Source: Methylorubrum populi
GTDB lineage: Bacteria > Pseudomonadota > Alphaproteobacteria > Rhizobiales > Beijerinckiaceae
Direction of reading: 5' to 3'
Length of the DNA: 64,000 nt
Assembly: GCF_002355515.1 (NCBI RefSeq)
Contig: NZ_AP014809.1
Coordinates: 1,946,501 to 2,010,500 of the forward strand
Within the stretch, counting starts at the first letter, position 1; each line of letters opens with the position of its first letter. Below, one piece after another: positions 8,260 through 17,228 of this stretch. The position numbers and the translations under genes were made by a program. The notes beneath the pieces were generated by a model that saw only the letters and a list, made by a program, of their open reading frames with translations, did not search any database and had not been told where the DNA came from.

Positions 8260-10971
8260 TCAGTTCCGCCGGAGCAGGCGCTCGAAATAATCGAGTTCCT
8301 CCTGCGGGCGCGAGGGGTCGCCGAGCTTGCGCCGCAGCTCCTCCATGATCCGGCGGGCGCGCTGCACCGCGGATTCGTCGGCGTTGGGCACCCGGACATT
8401 GCCGTTCGAGAGGTCACGCCCGCGGGTCGGGCGCCCGAGCGGATCATCGTCGGCGGAGCCGGAGCGGCCCTGCCGGCCCTGCGACTGCCCGTCCTGCTGG
8501 CCCTCGCCCTGGCCTTCGCCCTCGGCCATCTGCTGCATCTGTTTCTGCATGCCCTCGGCGCCGCGCTTCAGCCCGTCGAGCGCGCGGCCCTGGGCGTCCA
8601 CCGCGTCGCCGTTGCGGCCGCGGCTCAGCGCCTCCTCGGCCTCGCGCATGGCCTCCTCGGCATCCGCCAAGCCCTCCTCGCCCTGAAGCCCCTGCTGCTT
8701 CATCCGGTTCTTGAGATCCTCGAGCTGCTCGCGCAGGCCCTGCTGGCGCTGGCCCATGCTCTGGCCCTGCTGCCCGCCACCCTGGCCCTGCTGACCCTGG
8801 CCCCGCTGCCCCTGCTGACCGCGGCCCTGTTGGCCTTGCTGACCCTCCTGGCCCTCGCCCTGCTGGCCGGGCTGTTGCCCGCGTTGGCCCTGCTGCTGGC
8901 CCGGCTGCGGCCGCTGGCGCTGACCGGGGCGCTGCTGGCCCTGCTGCCCTTCCTTGTAGGTCTCGTCGCGCAGATCCTGCTGGTCGCGGGACATCTTGTC
9001 GAGCTCGTCGAGCTGACGGTTCATCTCGGCCATGCCGCCGTCGGACTTCTGGCCGCCCTCGGCGTTCTGGAGATTCTCCAGCACGTTGCGGAGCTGGTCG
9101 AGCAGGCGCTGGGCTTCCGCCGTGTCGCCGCGCTGCATCGCCTCCTGCATGTCCTTGACCATCTTCTCCAGATCGCCGGGCGTGACGGTCTGGCCGCCTT
9201 GCTGCTGTTGTCGGCGCTCCGCCTGCTGCTGGCGCTGCGGCTTTGCGCGCTGGGCGAACTCCTTCATGAACTTGTCGAGGGCCTGTTTCAGATCCTCGGT
9301 GAGCTTCTTGATCTCCTCGTCCGGCGCGTTGCGGTCGATCGCCTCCTTGAGGCGGTCCTGGGCGGCGCGCAGGGCCTTCTCGGCATCCGAGAGGTCGCCG
9401 TCCTCGATCTTGAGGGCCATCTCCCACAGGAGATCGGCGACATTGGTGAGATCCTCGTCGGACTTGGCCGCACGCAGGCGGTTGGCGGCGGTGGTGAGCC
9501 CGAGGAAGATCCCCGGCTGCGGCGTGAAGCGCTCCGGGGCGATCCGCAGAGCGTCGAGGGCCGTCTGGACGCGGGCGCGGTCCGCATCCGGCGCGGTCAC
9601 GAGGCGGCGGCGCTCTTCGGCCAGCGCCCGGGCGAGCGGCTGGCTGAAAGGCCTGGCCGGCAGCACGATCTCGGCGGTCTCGGTGCGGCCCTCCTGTCCG
9701 GCCTCGTCGCGCACCACGAGAGTGAGCTTCACCCGCGCCCCGGACCAGGGATTGTCGGTGAGATCGACCAGCGTCTTGGTCTCGGTCTCGCCGGTGGCGT
9801 CGGTGGGAAGCGCGAGCGCGATTTTGGGGACGGGCACGAGCGAGCGGCCGACCTTCAGCGGCTCGACTACGCCCTCGGCGGAGGCGATGCCGTAATCGTC
9901 CTTGGCGCGATAGGTGATGTTGAACGTGCCGCGGCCGTTGACCTCCAGGTCGCCGACCCGGGTCACTTCCGGCGGCCGGTCCGGAATCGTCTCGATCACG
10001 AGGCGCTGCGACTCAGACCCCGAGGTGGCGATGCCGAGTTCGGCGGTACCGCCGGCGAGCCGGAAGCGCTCCTCCCGCAGGCTGGTGCGGGCCTCGCCGC
10101 CCTTCCCGCCATTCTGCGCGGCACCCTGCGGCGCGGGCCGGTTCGGCGCGGCCTTCTCGTCCCGGGGGATCGGCACCAGGGCGGCGTTCGGGGTCAGCTC
10201 CGCCTCTCCCTGGCCGGCGATGCGCACGATCAGGGTCGAATTGACCGGCGCGCGCAGGCGCTGCACCGCATCCTTCTGGGCGCCCGACATCGTCACGATC
10301 AGCGGCGGCACGCGGGTGTAGATCGGCGGATCGATCCAGCCGTCGACGCGGAAGCTCGGCGCGGCGGCCTGCGCCTCACGCCAGTCGAAGGCGGCGGCAA
10401 CGCGCCCGCGCCATTCGGGGCCGGCGACGAACAGGGCGGCGAGCGCCGCGACGAGGACGCCGGCGCGCAGAGCCAGGGGATCGTGGCCCGCCATGTGCGG
10501 GCGCGGCCGGCCGGCCTTCAGCCGTGCGACCGCCGCAGCGGCCCGCGACTGGTGCAGGGCCCAGAGGGCGCGGGTGACCGGGTCGCTCTGGCCGACGGCC
10601 AGCGTGTCCTCGATGGAGGAGGCCGGATCGTGGGCGCTGTCCCCCTGGCGAGCCGCCTCCCGGTCGATACGGGCGAGCGCCTCGCGGCGGCTCAAGGGAC
10701 GCAGGCGAAGGGCGGGAAGCAGCGCCGCGACGAACAGGAGTGCGAAGAGGCCGAGCCCGACCATGCGCCCGAGCGGCGAGAGGTCGAGCCAAAGGCCGAG
10801 CCACGACACGGCGAGGAAGGCGAGGGCGACACCGAGGCCGCGCCACAGCACCGGCCAGGCCCGCTCCCAAAGGCCCGCCGCCCGCGCCCGCGCCACCAGC
10901 CGATCGAGGCGATGGCGCGCCTCGCCTTGCCGGCCCTCGCTCGCGGAGATCGTCCGTTCGGCCTGGCTCAT
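8260..10971 (-). CDS. TIGR02302 / DUF4175 family membrane protein with Gln/Gly-rich tail
   Basis: The 903-residue product has two N-terminal transmembrane helices (about residues 35-80), a third near residue 155, a large presumably periplasmic region with immunoglobulin-like character, then coiled-coil sequence and a low-complexity tract of Gln, Gly and Arg at about residues 670-740. This order is that of the TIGR02302 family, widespread in Rhizobiales and of unknown function. I chose ATG 10971 (MSQAERTIS) over the longer frame to 11031. Because the tract is so biased, the opposite strand carries a spurious Leu-rich open frame. Confidence 0.85.
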   Translation of the reverse strand: MSQAERTISASEGRQGEARHRLDRLVARARAAGLWERAWPVLWRGLGVALAFLAVSWLGLWLDLSPLGRMVGLGLFALLFVAALLPALRLRPLSRREALARIDREAARQGDSAHDPASSIEDTLAVGQSDPVTRALWALHQSRAAAAVARLKAGRPRPHMAGHDPLALRAGVLVAALAALFVAGPEWRGRVAAAFDWREAQAAAPSFRVDGWIDPPIYTRVPPLIVTMSGAQKDAVQRLRAPVNSTLIVRIAGQGEAELTPNAALVPIPRDEKAAPNRPAPQGAAQNGGKGGEARTSLREERFRLAGGTAELGIATSGSESQRLVIETIPDRPPEVTRVGDLEVNGRGTFNITYRAKDDYGIASAEGVVEPLKVGRSLVPVPKIALALPTDATGETETKTLVDLTDNPWSGARVKLTLVVRDEAGQEGRTETAEIVLPARPFSQPLARALAEERRRLVTAPDADRARVQTALDALRIAPERFTPQPGIFLGLTTAANRLRAAKSDEDLTNVADLLWEMALKIEDGDLSDAEKALRAAQDRLKEAIDRNAPDEEIKKLTEDLKQALDKFMKEFAQRAKPQRQQQAERRQQQQGGQTVTPGDLEKMVKDMQEAMQRGDTAEAQRLLDQLRNVLENLQNAEGGQKSDGGMAEMNRQLDELDKMSRDQQDLRDETYKEGQQGQQRPGQRQRPQPGQQQGQRGQQPGQQGEGQEGQQGQQGRGQQGQRGQGQQGQGGGQQGQSMGQRQQGLREQLEDLKNRMKQQGLQGEEGLADAEEAMREAEEALSRGRNGDAVDAQGRALDGLKRGAEGMQKQMQQMAEGEGQGEGQQDGQSQGRQGRSGSADDDPLGRPTRGRDLSNGNVRVPNADESAVQRARRIMEELRRKLGDPSRPQEELDYFERLLRRN

Positions 10972-11172
10972 CGTGTCCGGTCGCGGCTCCCACGGGCGCC
11001 GGGCTCCCGAGCCCCGCGCACGATCACGCAAGCTAGCATGGTGACGGGCGCGCTCCGCCGGGTCAAATCCGCCCAGCCGCGCTTCGGCCGCGATCCCGCT
11101 CCTCCTTTCGCCGCCGTCGCGAGGCGGGGTCGAAGCGGTGACGGAGAGTCGCCGTGGGATCCGGCCGGGGAG

Positions 11173-12252
11173 TCAGGCGGCGGCGAGGGCGAGGTTGCGC
11201 CCGATCCCTGCGGCGAGCGGCACGCTCGCCTGGTTCTTGCCCTTAGCCTCGATCTCGAAATCGCTCCAGACGAGGTGGCGGGCGACCAGGGCATTGACCG
11301 CCTCGTTCCACATCAGGTCGGAATGGGCCGCGAGGTCGCGCCAGGAATGGCCCTGGCTCGAGAGCGCTTCGAAATCCGGCAGGGCGACCGGATCGTGCTC
11401 GGGCAGCAGTGTTTCCCGTGAAACGCTGATGTGGCTCACCGGCCGCACGCCGCGCCAGGAGGCGATCACCGCCTGGATGCGGGGATCATCCGGCTCGATG
11501 TACTCGCCGCGGCTCTCGACCCAGTGATGATGGAGGTCGAGCACCACCGGCACCCGGTCCCCGAGCCGCAGCACCGCGTCGAGGCCGAACAGAGACTCGT
11601 CGTTCTCGACGGTGAGCAGGTTGCGCGCCGTCTCCGAGATCAGGGACAGGTTCTCGCGAAACCCTTCGATGCCGGGCTCGCGACCGCCGATATGGATGTT
11701 GACGTGGGCGCCGAACGGGTGCCAGCCGCTGCCGTAGCCCAACATCGCCATCACCTCGGCGTGGTACTCGAGTTCGGCGATGCCGTTGACCTGCGCATTC
11801 GGGTTGCGCGAGGCGATGATGCAGAACGGGCCGGGATGCATGCTGAGGCGCACGCCGCCCGCCCGCGCCCGCTCGCCGATCCGGGCGAGGCCGGCCTCGA
11901 TCAGGGCGCGCATCGCCGGCTCGGCATAGAGCGGCCGGGCCACCGGATGGGTGTAGCCCGGCAGGACCGAGCTCGCCATGCGCAGGAGCCGCTCCAGTGG
12001 CGGCCTGTCCGAGACCCAGGCGATCTGGCGCTCCAGGGCCGCGAGGTTGTGGCGCACCACGCCCTCCAGCTTCTCGTATCGCGCGGCCGGTCCGAGGCGC
12101 TCCAGATGCGCCATGGTCACCGTACCGAGATTCATCAGCTTGGCCGCGTCCTTCGCGGCCTTCAGGGTTTTGTGGGCCGGATCGGGATCGGGGATGAAGG
12201 TGCAGCAGAAGCCGAGGCGGGGCGGCTCGGAGGGGTTCGGTGTGCGCGACAT
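11173..12252 (-). CDS. uvsE: UV damage endonuclease (UVDE family)
   Basis: The 359-residue TIM-barrel protein shows the metal-binding segments of UVDE: LSMHPGPFCIIAS, GAHVNIHIGG, LLTVENDESLFG and PVVLDLHHHWVE. UVDE nicks DNA 5' of UV photoproducts and some abasic sites, giving a light-independent alternative to nucleotide excision repair. Position 'HPGP' carries Pro where many homologues have Gln (HPGQ). The start at 12252 gives a short polar leader before LGFCCTF, matching the family. It is transcribed toward the TIGR02302 gene after a 200-bp gap with no other gene. Confidence 0.88.
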   Translation of the reverse strand: MSRTPNPSEPPRLGFCCTFIPDPDPAHKTLKAAKDAAKLMNLGTVTMAHLERLGPAARYEKLEGVVRHNLAALERQIAWVSDRPPLERLLRMASSVLPGYTHPVARPLYAEPAMRALIEAGLARIGERARAGGVRLSMHPGPFCIIASRNPNAQVNGIAELEYHAEVMAMLGYGSGWHPFGAHVNIHIGGREPGIEGFRENLSLISETARNLLTVENDESLFGLDAVLRLGDRVPVVLDLHHHWVESRGEYIEPDDPRIQAVIASWRGVRPVSHISVSRETLLPEHDPVALPDFEALSSQGHSWRDLAAHSDLMWNEAVNALVARHLVWSDFEIEAKGKNQASVPLAAGIGRNLALAAA

Positions 12253-12298
12253 GGCCCGATAACGCGTCAGGCCCGGCTTCGGCCCCCGGCGAAAAACA

Positions 12299-13318
12299 TC
12301 AATCCTCCGTTCGCAGGGCGTCCACCGCCACCCCCGCGAGGTTGGCGCCCATCAGCCGCTCGGCCTCGCTCTCGACGAGCCGGAGGCGCGTGCCCAGTTC
12401 CGCGATCCGCGCCGCCGCCTCGCGGGCGAGGCGGGTCGCGGTGGCGAGACCGACCGCCTCGAACCGGACCGGTTCCCCGGGCCGCCGCTGGGCGATCAGC
12501 CGCAGGTCGGCGGAGATCACGGTGGCGATCTTCGGGTAGCCGCCGGTCGTCTGGCGGTCGGCGAGCAGGACGATGGGGCGCCCGGAGCCCGGCACCTGCA
12601 CCGAGCCCGCCACGGTGGCGTCGGAGACGATGTTGAAGCCGCCCGGGCCGTGGGCGATCGCCGGGCCGTCGAGCTGGTAGCCCATCCGGTCGGCCCGGTT
12701 CGAGACGGTGAAGGTTTCGTGCAGGAAGGTCGCGCGGCCGGCGTCCGAAAAGAGATCGTCCTGGGGGCCGAGGACGACGCGGATCGGTGCGGTCCGCTGC
12801 ATCGGGATTGCGTCGAGGCCGGCATCCGCCTCGCTCGACGGCGAGGCGGTCAGCGGCAGGCGGTCGCCCTCGCGCAGGGCGCGTCCGTCGAGGCCCCCGA
12901 GCGCCGCGCGCTGATGCAGGGCGCGGCTGCCCATCACGCGGGGGACCGAAAACCCGCCGGACACCGCGAGATAGGCGAACACCCCCTCGCGCGGCCGCTC
13001 GATCGTCAGCTCGGCGCCTTCCGGCAGGACGAGGGAGCGGTGCGCGGCCACCGGCTCGCCGTCGAGGCGCAGGCCGCTCGGGGCGCCCGCCAGCGCGAGC
13101 CGCACCGCCCCGCCCTCCGCCCGCAGGCGGGCCCCGGCGAGCCCGAGTTCGAGCGCCGCCGCATCGGCCGGGTTGCCAACGAGGCGGTTCGCGGCGGCGA
13201 AGGCGAGCGGGTCCATCGGCCCGGAGGCCGAGAGGCCGTAGCGGAGATAACCGGGCCGGCCGCCATCCTGGACCGAGGCCGCGCCGGCGAGGCGAATGAG
13301 GTGGAGACGAGCGCTCAT
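12299..13318 (-). CDS. pxpC: 5-oxoprolinase subunit C (PxpC / KipA family)
   Basis: The 339-residue product has the family opening GAASVQDGGRPGYLRYGLSA (shown to its Gly-rich part), the middle ISGG-like LAVSGGFSVPRVMGS, and the C-terminal TTGGYPKIATVISADL. PxpC works with PxpA and PxpB in ATP-dependent cleavage of 5-oxoproline to glutamate; relatives are the biotin-dependent carboxyltransferase-like AHS2 domain. Its ATG overlaps the pxpB stop by four bases (ATGA), implying translational coupling. No PxpA (LamB/YcsF) gene is in the window. Confidence 0.88.
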   Translation of the reverse strand: MSARLHLIRLAGAASVQDGGRPGYLRYGLSASGPMDPLAFAAANRLVGNPADAAALELGLAGARLRAEGGAVRLALAGAPSGLRLDGEPVAAHRSLVLPEGAELTIERPREGVFAYLAVSGGFSVPRVMGSRALHQRAALGGLDGRALREGDRLPLTASPSSEADAGLDAIPMQRTAPIRVVLGPQDDLFSDAGRATFLHETFTVSNRADRMGYQLDGPAIAHGPGGFNIVSDATVAGSVQVPGSGRPIVLLADRQTTGGYPKIATVISADLRLIAQRRPGEPVRFEAVGLATATRLAREAAARIAELGTRLRLVESEAERLMGANLAGVAVDALRTED

Positions 13319-14040
13319 CGCTGGCACAGCTCGGCTACCGGCTCGCCGGCCTCCGCCGCGGCGGCCAGCGCGTCCCACCGGTCCGGGGGCGTCGGGACGA
13401 ACCGTACCCGGTCGCCGGGGTGAAGCAGGAAGACGGGATCGCGCTCCGGCACGAAGGTCCTTTCGGGGGTTCGCCCCAGAAGGTGCCAGCCGCTCGGGGC
13501 GGCGATGCTCGCCACCAGCGCCTGGGCGCCGCCGATGGAGATGGTGCCGGCCGGCGTGACCGGGCGCGGGGCGGGCCGGCGCGACAGCGCGAGGCCGGGG
13601 TCGAGCCCTTCGAGATAGGCGTAGCCCGGCAGGAAGCCGATCATCGCGACCCGGTATTCGGGGGCGCTGTGGCGCTCGATCACCGCCTCCGGCGCGATCC
13701 CGTGATGCGCGGCGACCGCCTCCAGATCGATCCCGAATGCGCCGCCATAGACGACGGGGATACGCCACAGGCGCGAGGCGGGGACTTCCGCGAGCGGCTC
13801 GCCCGCGAGCGCTAGGACGATGCGGCCGAGTTCGGCCGGGTCGGCGAGCAGCGGATCGAGATGGACGGTCAGCGAGCGGTAGGTCGGCACCGTCTCGCGC
13901 AGGCCGGGCGGCGCGCGCGCGGCGAGCGCCGCGTCGAGGGCGAGCACGCGGGCGCTGAAATCCGCGTCGATCCGCTCGCCGAACTCGATGGTGAAGGCCG
14001 TGTCCCCGCAGGCGAGAAGCCGGGGCGCGTCGTACGTCAT
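13315..14040 (-). CDS. pxpB: 5-oxoprolinase subunit B (PxpB / KipI family)
   Basis: The 241-residue product has the AHS1 signature: LACGDTAFTIEFG at the N-terminus, IPVVYGGAFGIDLEAVA, MIGFLPGYAYLEGLD, and SGWHLLGRTPERTF followed by GDRVRF. It pairs with PxpC encoded immediately downstream. In Bacillus the homologue KipI inhibits the sporulation kinase KinA, but in proteobacteria the pair functions in 5-oxoproline use. The gap to cheR (137 bp) suggests a separate promoter. Confidence 0.9.
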   Translation of the reverse strand: MTYDAPRLLACGDTAFTIEFGERIDADFSARVLALDAALAARAPPGLRETVPTYRSLTVHLDPLLADPAELGRIVLALAGEPLAEVPASRLWRIPVVYGGAFGIDLEAVAAHHGIAPEAVIERHSAPEYRVAMIGFLPGYAYLEGLDPGLALSRRPAPRPVTPAGTISIGGAQALVASIAAPSGWHLLGRTPERTFVPERDPVFLLHPGDRVRFVPTPPDRWDALAAAAEAGEPVAELCQR

Positions 14041-14176
14041 GGCCGGCAGGCTAGCCGATCCGGTCGGCGGCTGCGAGATGAGGCTCTCGGCAGAAAGGCA
14101 TGGTGCGATTCTGCCGAGGCTCCCGCTGTCGCATCGCTTGCATCGCCGACCCGGCGACCTTTTCGGCGGAGAATGC

Positions 14177-15034
14177 CTAGAAACCCGCCGCGAGGCGGTG
14201 GGGCGTCGCCGCGCGCCCGGCGACAGCGGCCTGGCGGTAGAGGCCGCGGTTCTGCGGATCGGGCACCAGCGCCTCGGTCAGGCCGATCACGGTCTCGGCT
14301 GCGCCCAGCAACAGCGCGCCGTCGGGGGCGAGGGCCTTGGCCATCCGCTCCAGGACGTCGGTCTTGGTCGGCGCGTCGAAGTAGATCAGCACGTTGCGGC
14401 AGTAGATGATGTCGAACTGGCCGAGATGCTCGAACGGGCTCAGCAGGTTGAGCGGCCGGAAGCTCACCATTCCGGCCAGCGCCGGGCTGATCCGCCACTG
14501 CTCGCCGACCTGGGTGAAGTGCTTCACGAGAAGCTGCACCGGCAGACCGCGCTGCACCTCGAAATGGCTGTAGAGGCCGAGCCGGGCCTTCTCCAGCACC
14601 TCCGTCGAGAGATCGGTGCCGACGATCTCGACCTGCCAGCCGGCGAGCTGCGCCCCGGCCTCATGGATCATCATCGCGAGCGAGTACGGCTCCTGCCCGG
14701 TGGAGGCCGCCGCCGACCAGATCCGCAGGCGGCGCTGGGGGGCTCGGGCGGCGATCGCCTTGGGCAGCAGCACGTCGCGGAACAGGTCGAACGGAGCCCG
14801 GTCGCGGAAGAAGAACGTCTCGTTGGTGGTCATCGCCTCGACCACCGCCTTCTCCAGCGGCCCCTCCCGCGAAAGGCGCAGGGTGCCGACGAGGTCGGTC
14901 AGGGTCGCGATGTTGAAGCGGCGGCAGACGGGGGTGAGCCGGCTCTCCACCAGATAACGCTTCTCAGCGCCGAGGCTCAGCCCGGAGCGCTTCCTGAGAT
15001 AGTCGCGCAGGAATGCGAAATCCGCCTCGGTCAT
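14177..15034 (-). CDS. cheR: Chemotaxis protein methyltransferase CheR
   Basis: The 285-residue product methylates glutamates of chemoreceptors using S-adenosylmethionine. It shows the N-terminal helical domain, MTTNETFFFRD, the SAM-binding IWSAAASTGQEPYSLAM, and IIYCRNVLIYFD, all typical of CheR. The ATG at 15034 overlaps the cheB stop (TGATG), so it is probably translated from the same message. It is the last gene of the che operon. Confidence 0.96.
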   Translation of the reverse strand: MTEADFAFLRDYLRKRSGLSLGAEKRYLVESRLTPVCRRFNIATLTDLVGTLRLSREGPLEKAVVEAMTTNETFFFRDRAPFDLFRDVLLPKAIAARAPQRRLRIWSAAASTGQEPYSLAMMIHEAGAQLAGWQVEIVGTDLSTEVLEKARLGLYSHFEVQRGLPVQLLVKHFTQVGEQWRISPALAGMVSFRPLNLLSPFEHLGQFDIIYCRNVLIYFDAPTKTDVLERMAKALAPDGALLLGAAETVIGLTEALVPDPQNRGLYRQAAVAGRAATPHRLAAGF

Positions 15035-16182
15035 CAGACCCGCTCCGCAATCGCGCTGCGCAGGGCCGGCCCGATCTCGGGGAGCGGCAGGACGGCGTGG
15101 CACAGGCCCGCCTTGGCGACGCTGCCGGGCATGCCCCAGACGGTGCTCGTCGCCTCGTCCTGGGCGAGCAGGGTGCCGCCGGCCTCCACCAGCGCGCGGG
15201 CGCCCGCCGTGCCGTCCGAGCCCATGCCGGTGAGGATGACGCTGAGCGTCGCTCCGCCGTAGAGGGCGGCGGCGTCGAGGAACATCACGTCTACGGCCGG
15301 GCGGCAGAAATTCACCGGCGGCCCGTCGTCGAGTCGGATCACGGTGTCGGTGGCCGAGCCGGACAGCCGCATGTGACGCCCGCCGGGGGCGACGTAGATG
15401 CGGCCGGGCTGCACCCGCTCGTCGGCCTTGCCCTCGGCCGCCGGCAGGCCGACCCGGGCACCGAGATGCTCGGCGAACACGGCGGTGAAGACCGGCGGCA
15501 TGTGCTGCACGATCAGCACCGGCAGGCGCCGGAGCGTGGCCGCGCCGATCTTTTCCAGCACCTCGCCGACCGCCCGCGGGCCGCCGGTGGAGGAGCCGAT
15601 CAGCAGGGCGCGGGGCGGGACCACGGTGCGGGGCTTCGGGCGCAGCGTCACCGTGCCGGACAGGCGCGAGACCGCCGGGGCGGCGGGCGCGGCGGAGGTG
15701 GCCGCCTCGACCGCGGTCGGGGCCGGCCGGCGCCGGGCGCGGGCCGCACCGAACACCCGGATGCGCTCGAGCAGATCGTTGCGGAAGCCGTCCGAGGTGG
15801 TGACGCCGCGGTTGCTCTCTGGCTTGGGAATGTAATCGACCGCGCCGAGGGACAGGCAGCGCAGGGAGATGTCGGCGTTGCGCTGGGTCAGCGTCGACAT
15901 CATCACGACCTGGATGCCCGGCTGCTTGGCCAGCATCAGGGGCAGGGCCTGGATGCCGTCGAGTTCCGGCATCTCGATGTCGAGGAGCACGACGTCGGGG
16001 TTGCAGCGGGCCAGCGCGTCCACGGCGGCGCGGCCGTTGGGGGCGGTGGCGACCACCTCGTGGCCCGCCTCGCTGAGCCAGCGGGACACGAGCCCGCGCA
16101 CCACGGCCGAATCGTCGGCGACCAGCACCTTGATCGGGCTGCGCGCCGCGGAAGCTTGTGCGACGGCCGGGAATGCCGACAT
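15034..16182 (-). CDS. cheB: Chemotaxis response regulator protein-glutamate methylesterase CheB
   Basis: The 382-residue product joins an N-terminal receiver (about residues 15-130, phospho-acceptor in VVLLDIEMPELDG) to a C-terminal methylesterase. The catalytic triad lies in LIGSSTGGPRAV (Ser), VQHMPP (His) and GMGSDGTAGA (Asp). It demethylates receptors in response to CheA phosphorylation. The ATG at 16182 was chosen because it begins just before the receiver; a much longer frame upstream overlaps cheY and is rejected. Shine-Dalgarno is weak, so coupling to cheY translation is possible. Confidence 0.95.
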   Translation of the reverse strand: MSAFPAVAQASAARSPIKVLVADDSAVVRGLVSRWLSEAGHEVVATAPNGRAAVDALARCNPDVVLLDIEMPELDGIQALPLMLAKQPGIQVVMMSTLTQRNADISLRCLSLGAVDYIPKPESNRGVTTSDGFRNDLLERIRVFGAARARRRPAPTAVEAATSAAPAAPAVSRLSGTVTLRPKPRTVVPPRALLIGSSTGGPRAVGEVLEKIGAATLRRLPVLIVQHMPPVFTAVFAEHLGARVGLPAAEGKADERVQPGRIYVAPGGRHMRLSGSATDTVIRLDDGPPVNFCRPAVDVMFLDAAALYGGATLSVILTGMGSDGTAGARALVEAGGTLLAQDEATSTVWGMPGSVAKAGLCHAVLPLPEIGPALRSAIAERV

Positions 16183-16259
16183 GGGGGGACTCGTTTCCGC
16201 GGAGCGAGAGGGGGCGGGGACCTCGCGGTCCCCGAGGATCAAGAAGGCCCGGGGAGGGA

Positions 16260-16697
16260 TCAGGCGGCTTCGGAGGAGCGCGTCGCGAAACCGACCTGGT
16301 CGAGCTTGGCGATCATGATCTCCCGGTCGAAGGGCTTCATGATGTACTCGTCGGCGCCCGCATGCAGGGCCCGGGCGATGGCGCCGACGTCGTTCTCGGT
16401 GGTGCAGAACAGGACCTTGGGCCGGTCGCCGAGGGGCGCCTGCCGCAGGTGCCGCAGCACCTCGTAGCCGTCCATGTTCGGCATGTTCCAGTCGAGCAGG
16501 ATCACCGTCGGCATCGCCTCCGCGCACATGGCCAGAGCGGTGGCGCCGTCCTCGGTGTCGCGGACGGTGAAGTCGAGGGTCTCGAGGATGCGGCGGGCAA
16601 CCTTGCGGATCACCGCCGAGTCATCGACGATCAGGGCCGTCTTCGCCACGTCCTTGGTCGCGCTTTTGGTCGGGTTCTGGGCCGAGCTGGTCATCAT
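16260..16697 (-). CDS. cheY: CheY-type single-domain response regulator
   Basis: The 145-residue product has a ~22-residue polar leader and one receiver domain: TALIVDDSAVIRK (acid pocket), VILLDWNMPNMDG (phospho-Asp) and DEYIMKPFD (Lys). No output domain follows, so it acts by protein contact like CheY. It lies between cheW and cheB in the operon. Two adjacent ATGs (16697, 16694) are possible; 16697 has GAGGG eight bases before it. Confidence 0.93.
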   Translation of the reverse strand: MMTSSAQNPTKSATKDVAKTALIVDDSAVIRKVARRILETLDFTVRDTEDGATALAMCAEAMPTVILLDWNMPNMDGYEVLRHLRQAPLGDRPKVLFCTTENDVGAIARALHAGADEYIMKPFDREIMIAKLDQVGFATRSSEAA

Positions 16698-16716
16698 GGG
16701 CGCATCCCTCTCGGCT

Positions 16717-17196
16717 TCAGGCAACCTGCGACTCGCGGGCGTCGCCGAAGGCGAGCAGCGCATCGACGTCGAGGATGACGAGAAGGCGTCCGTCGAGGCG
16801 GTGGACGCCCAGCGAGATATCGCGCCAGCGCGCATCGAGGTTGATCGGAACCGGCTCCTGCGTGTCGGCGCCGAGCTTCAGCACCTCGCCGACGCCGTCG
16901 ACGATGAGGGCGAAGGTTTCGCCGGACTGCTCCAGGCCGATCGCCATCTCGGCCGCGCCCGCCTCGCGCCCCGGAATGCCGAGGCGGCGGCGCAGGCACA
17001 GGGCCGTCACGACCCGCCCGCGCAGGTTCAGGAGGCCGACGATCTCCTTGGGCGCCAGCGGCACCGGGGTGATGCCGGCGGGCACGAACACGTCGTGCAC
17101 CCGGTCGATGGTGAGCCCGAACATGGTCTCGCCGACGAAGACGGTGACGTAGTCGGTGGTGTCGGTGGGAACGGCGTTGCCGTTGGCGGCCTGCAT
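16717..17196 (-). CDS. cheW: Chemotaxis coupling protein CheW
   Basis: The 159-residue product is a single CheW domain (FVGETMFGLTIDRVHDVF, IVGLLNLRGRVVTALCLRRRLG, IVDGVGEVL). It links receptor clusters to CheA in the cytoplasmic array. It starts 32 bp downstream of cheA and precedes cheY, as expected in an operon. Confidence 0.95.
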   Translation of the reverse strand: MQAANGNAVPTDTTDYVTVFVGETMFGLTIDRVHDVFVPAGITPVPLAPKEIVGLLNLRGRVVTALCLRRRLGIPGREAGAAEMAIGLEQSGETFALIVDGVGEVLKLGADTQEPVPINLDARWRDISLGVHRLDGRLLVILDVDALLAFGDARESQVA

Positions 17197-17228
17197 GGCG
17201 GCGTGTCCTCTTCCGGTCCGTTCTGGTC

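Noticed and set aside
8750..8960. Repeated CTGGCCCTGCTG-like DNA as a CRISPR or tandem-repeat array
   Set aside because: The repeats are in-frame codons for Gln/Gly in a real gene, with irregular length and no spacers.
8248..11421. Very long + strand open frame (1057 codons), Leu/Ala-rich
   Set aside because: It is the complement of the TIGR02302 gene. The biased GC codons and the Gln/Gly tract remove stop codons on the opposite strand. It has no recognisable motif.
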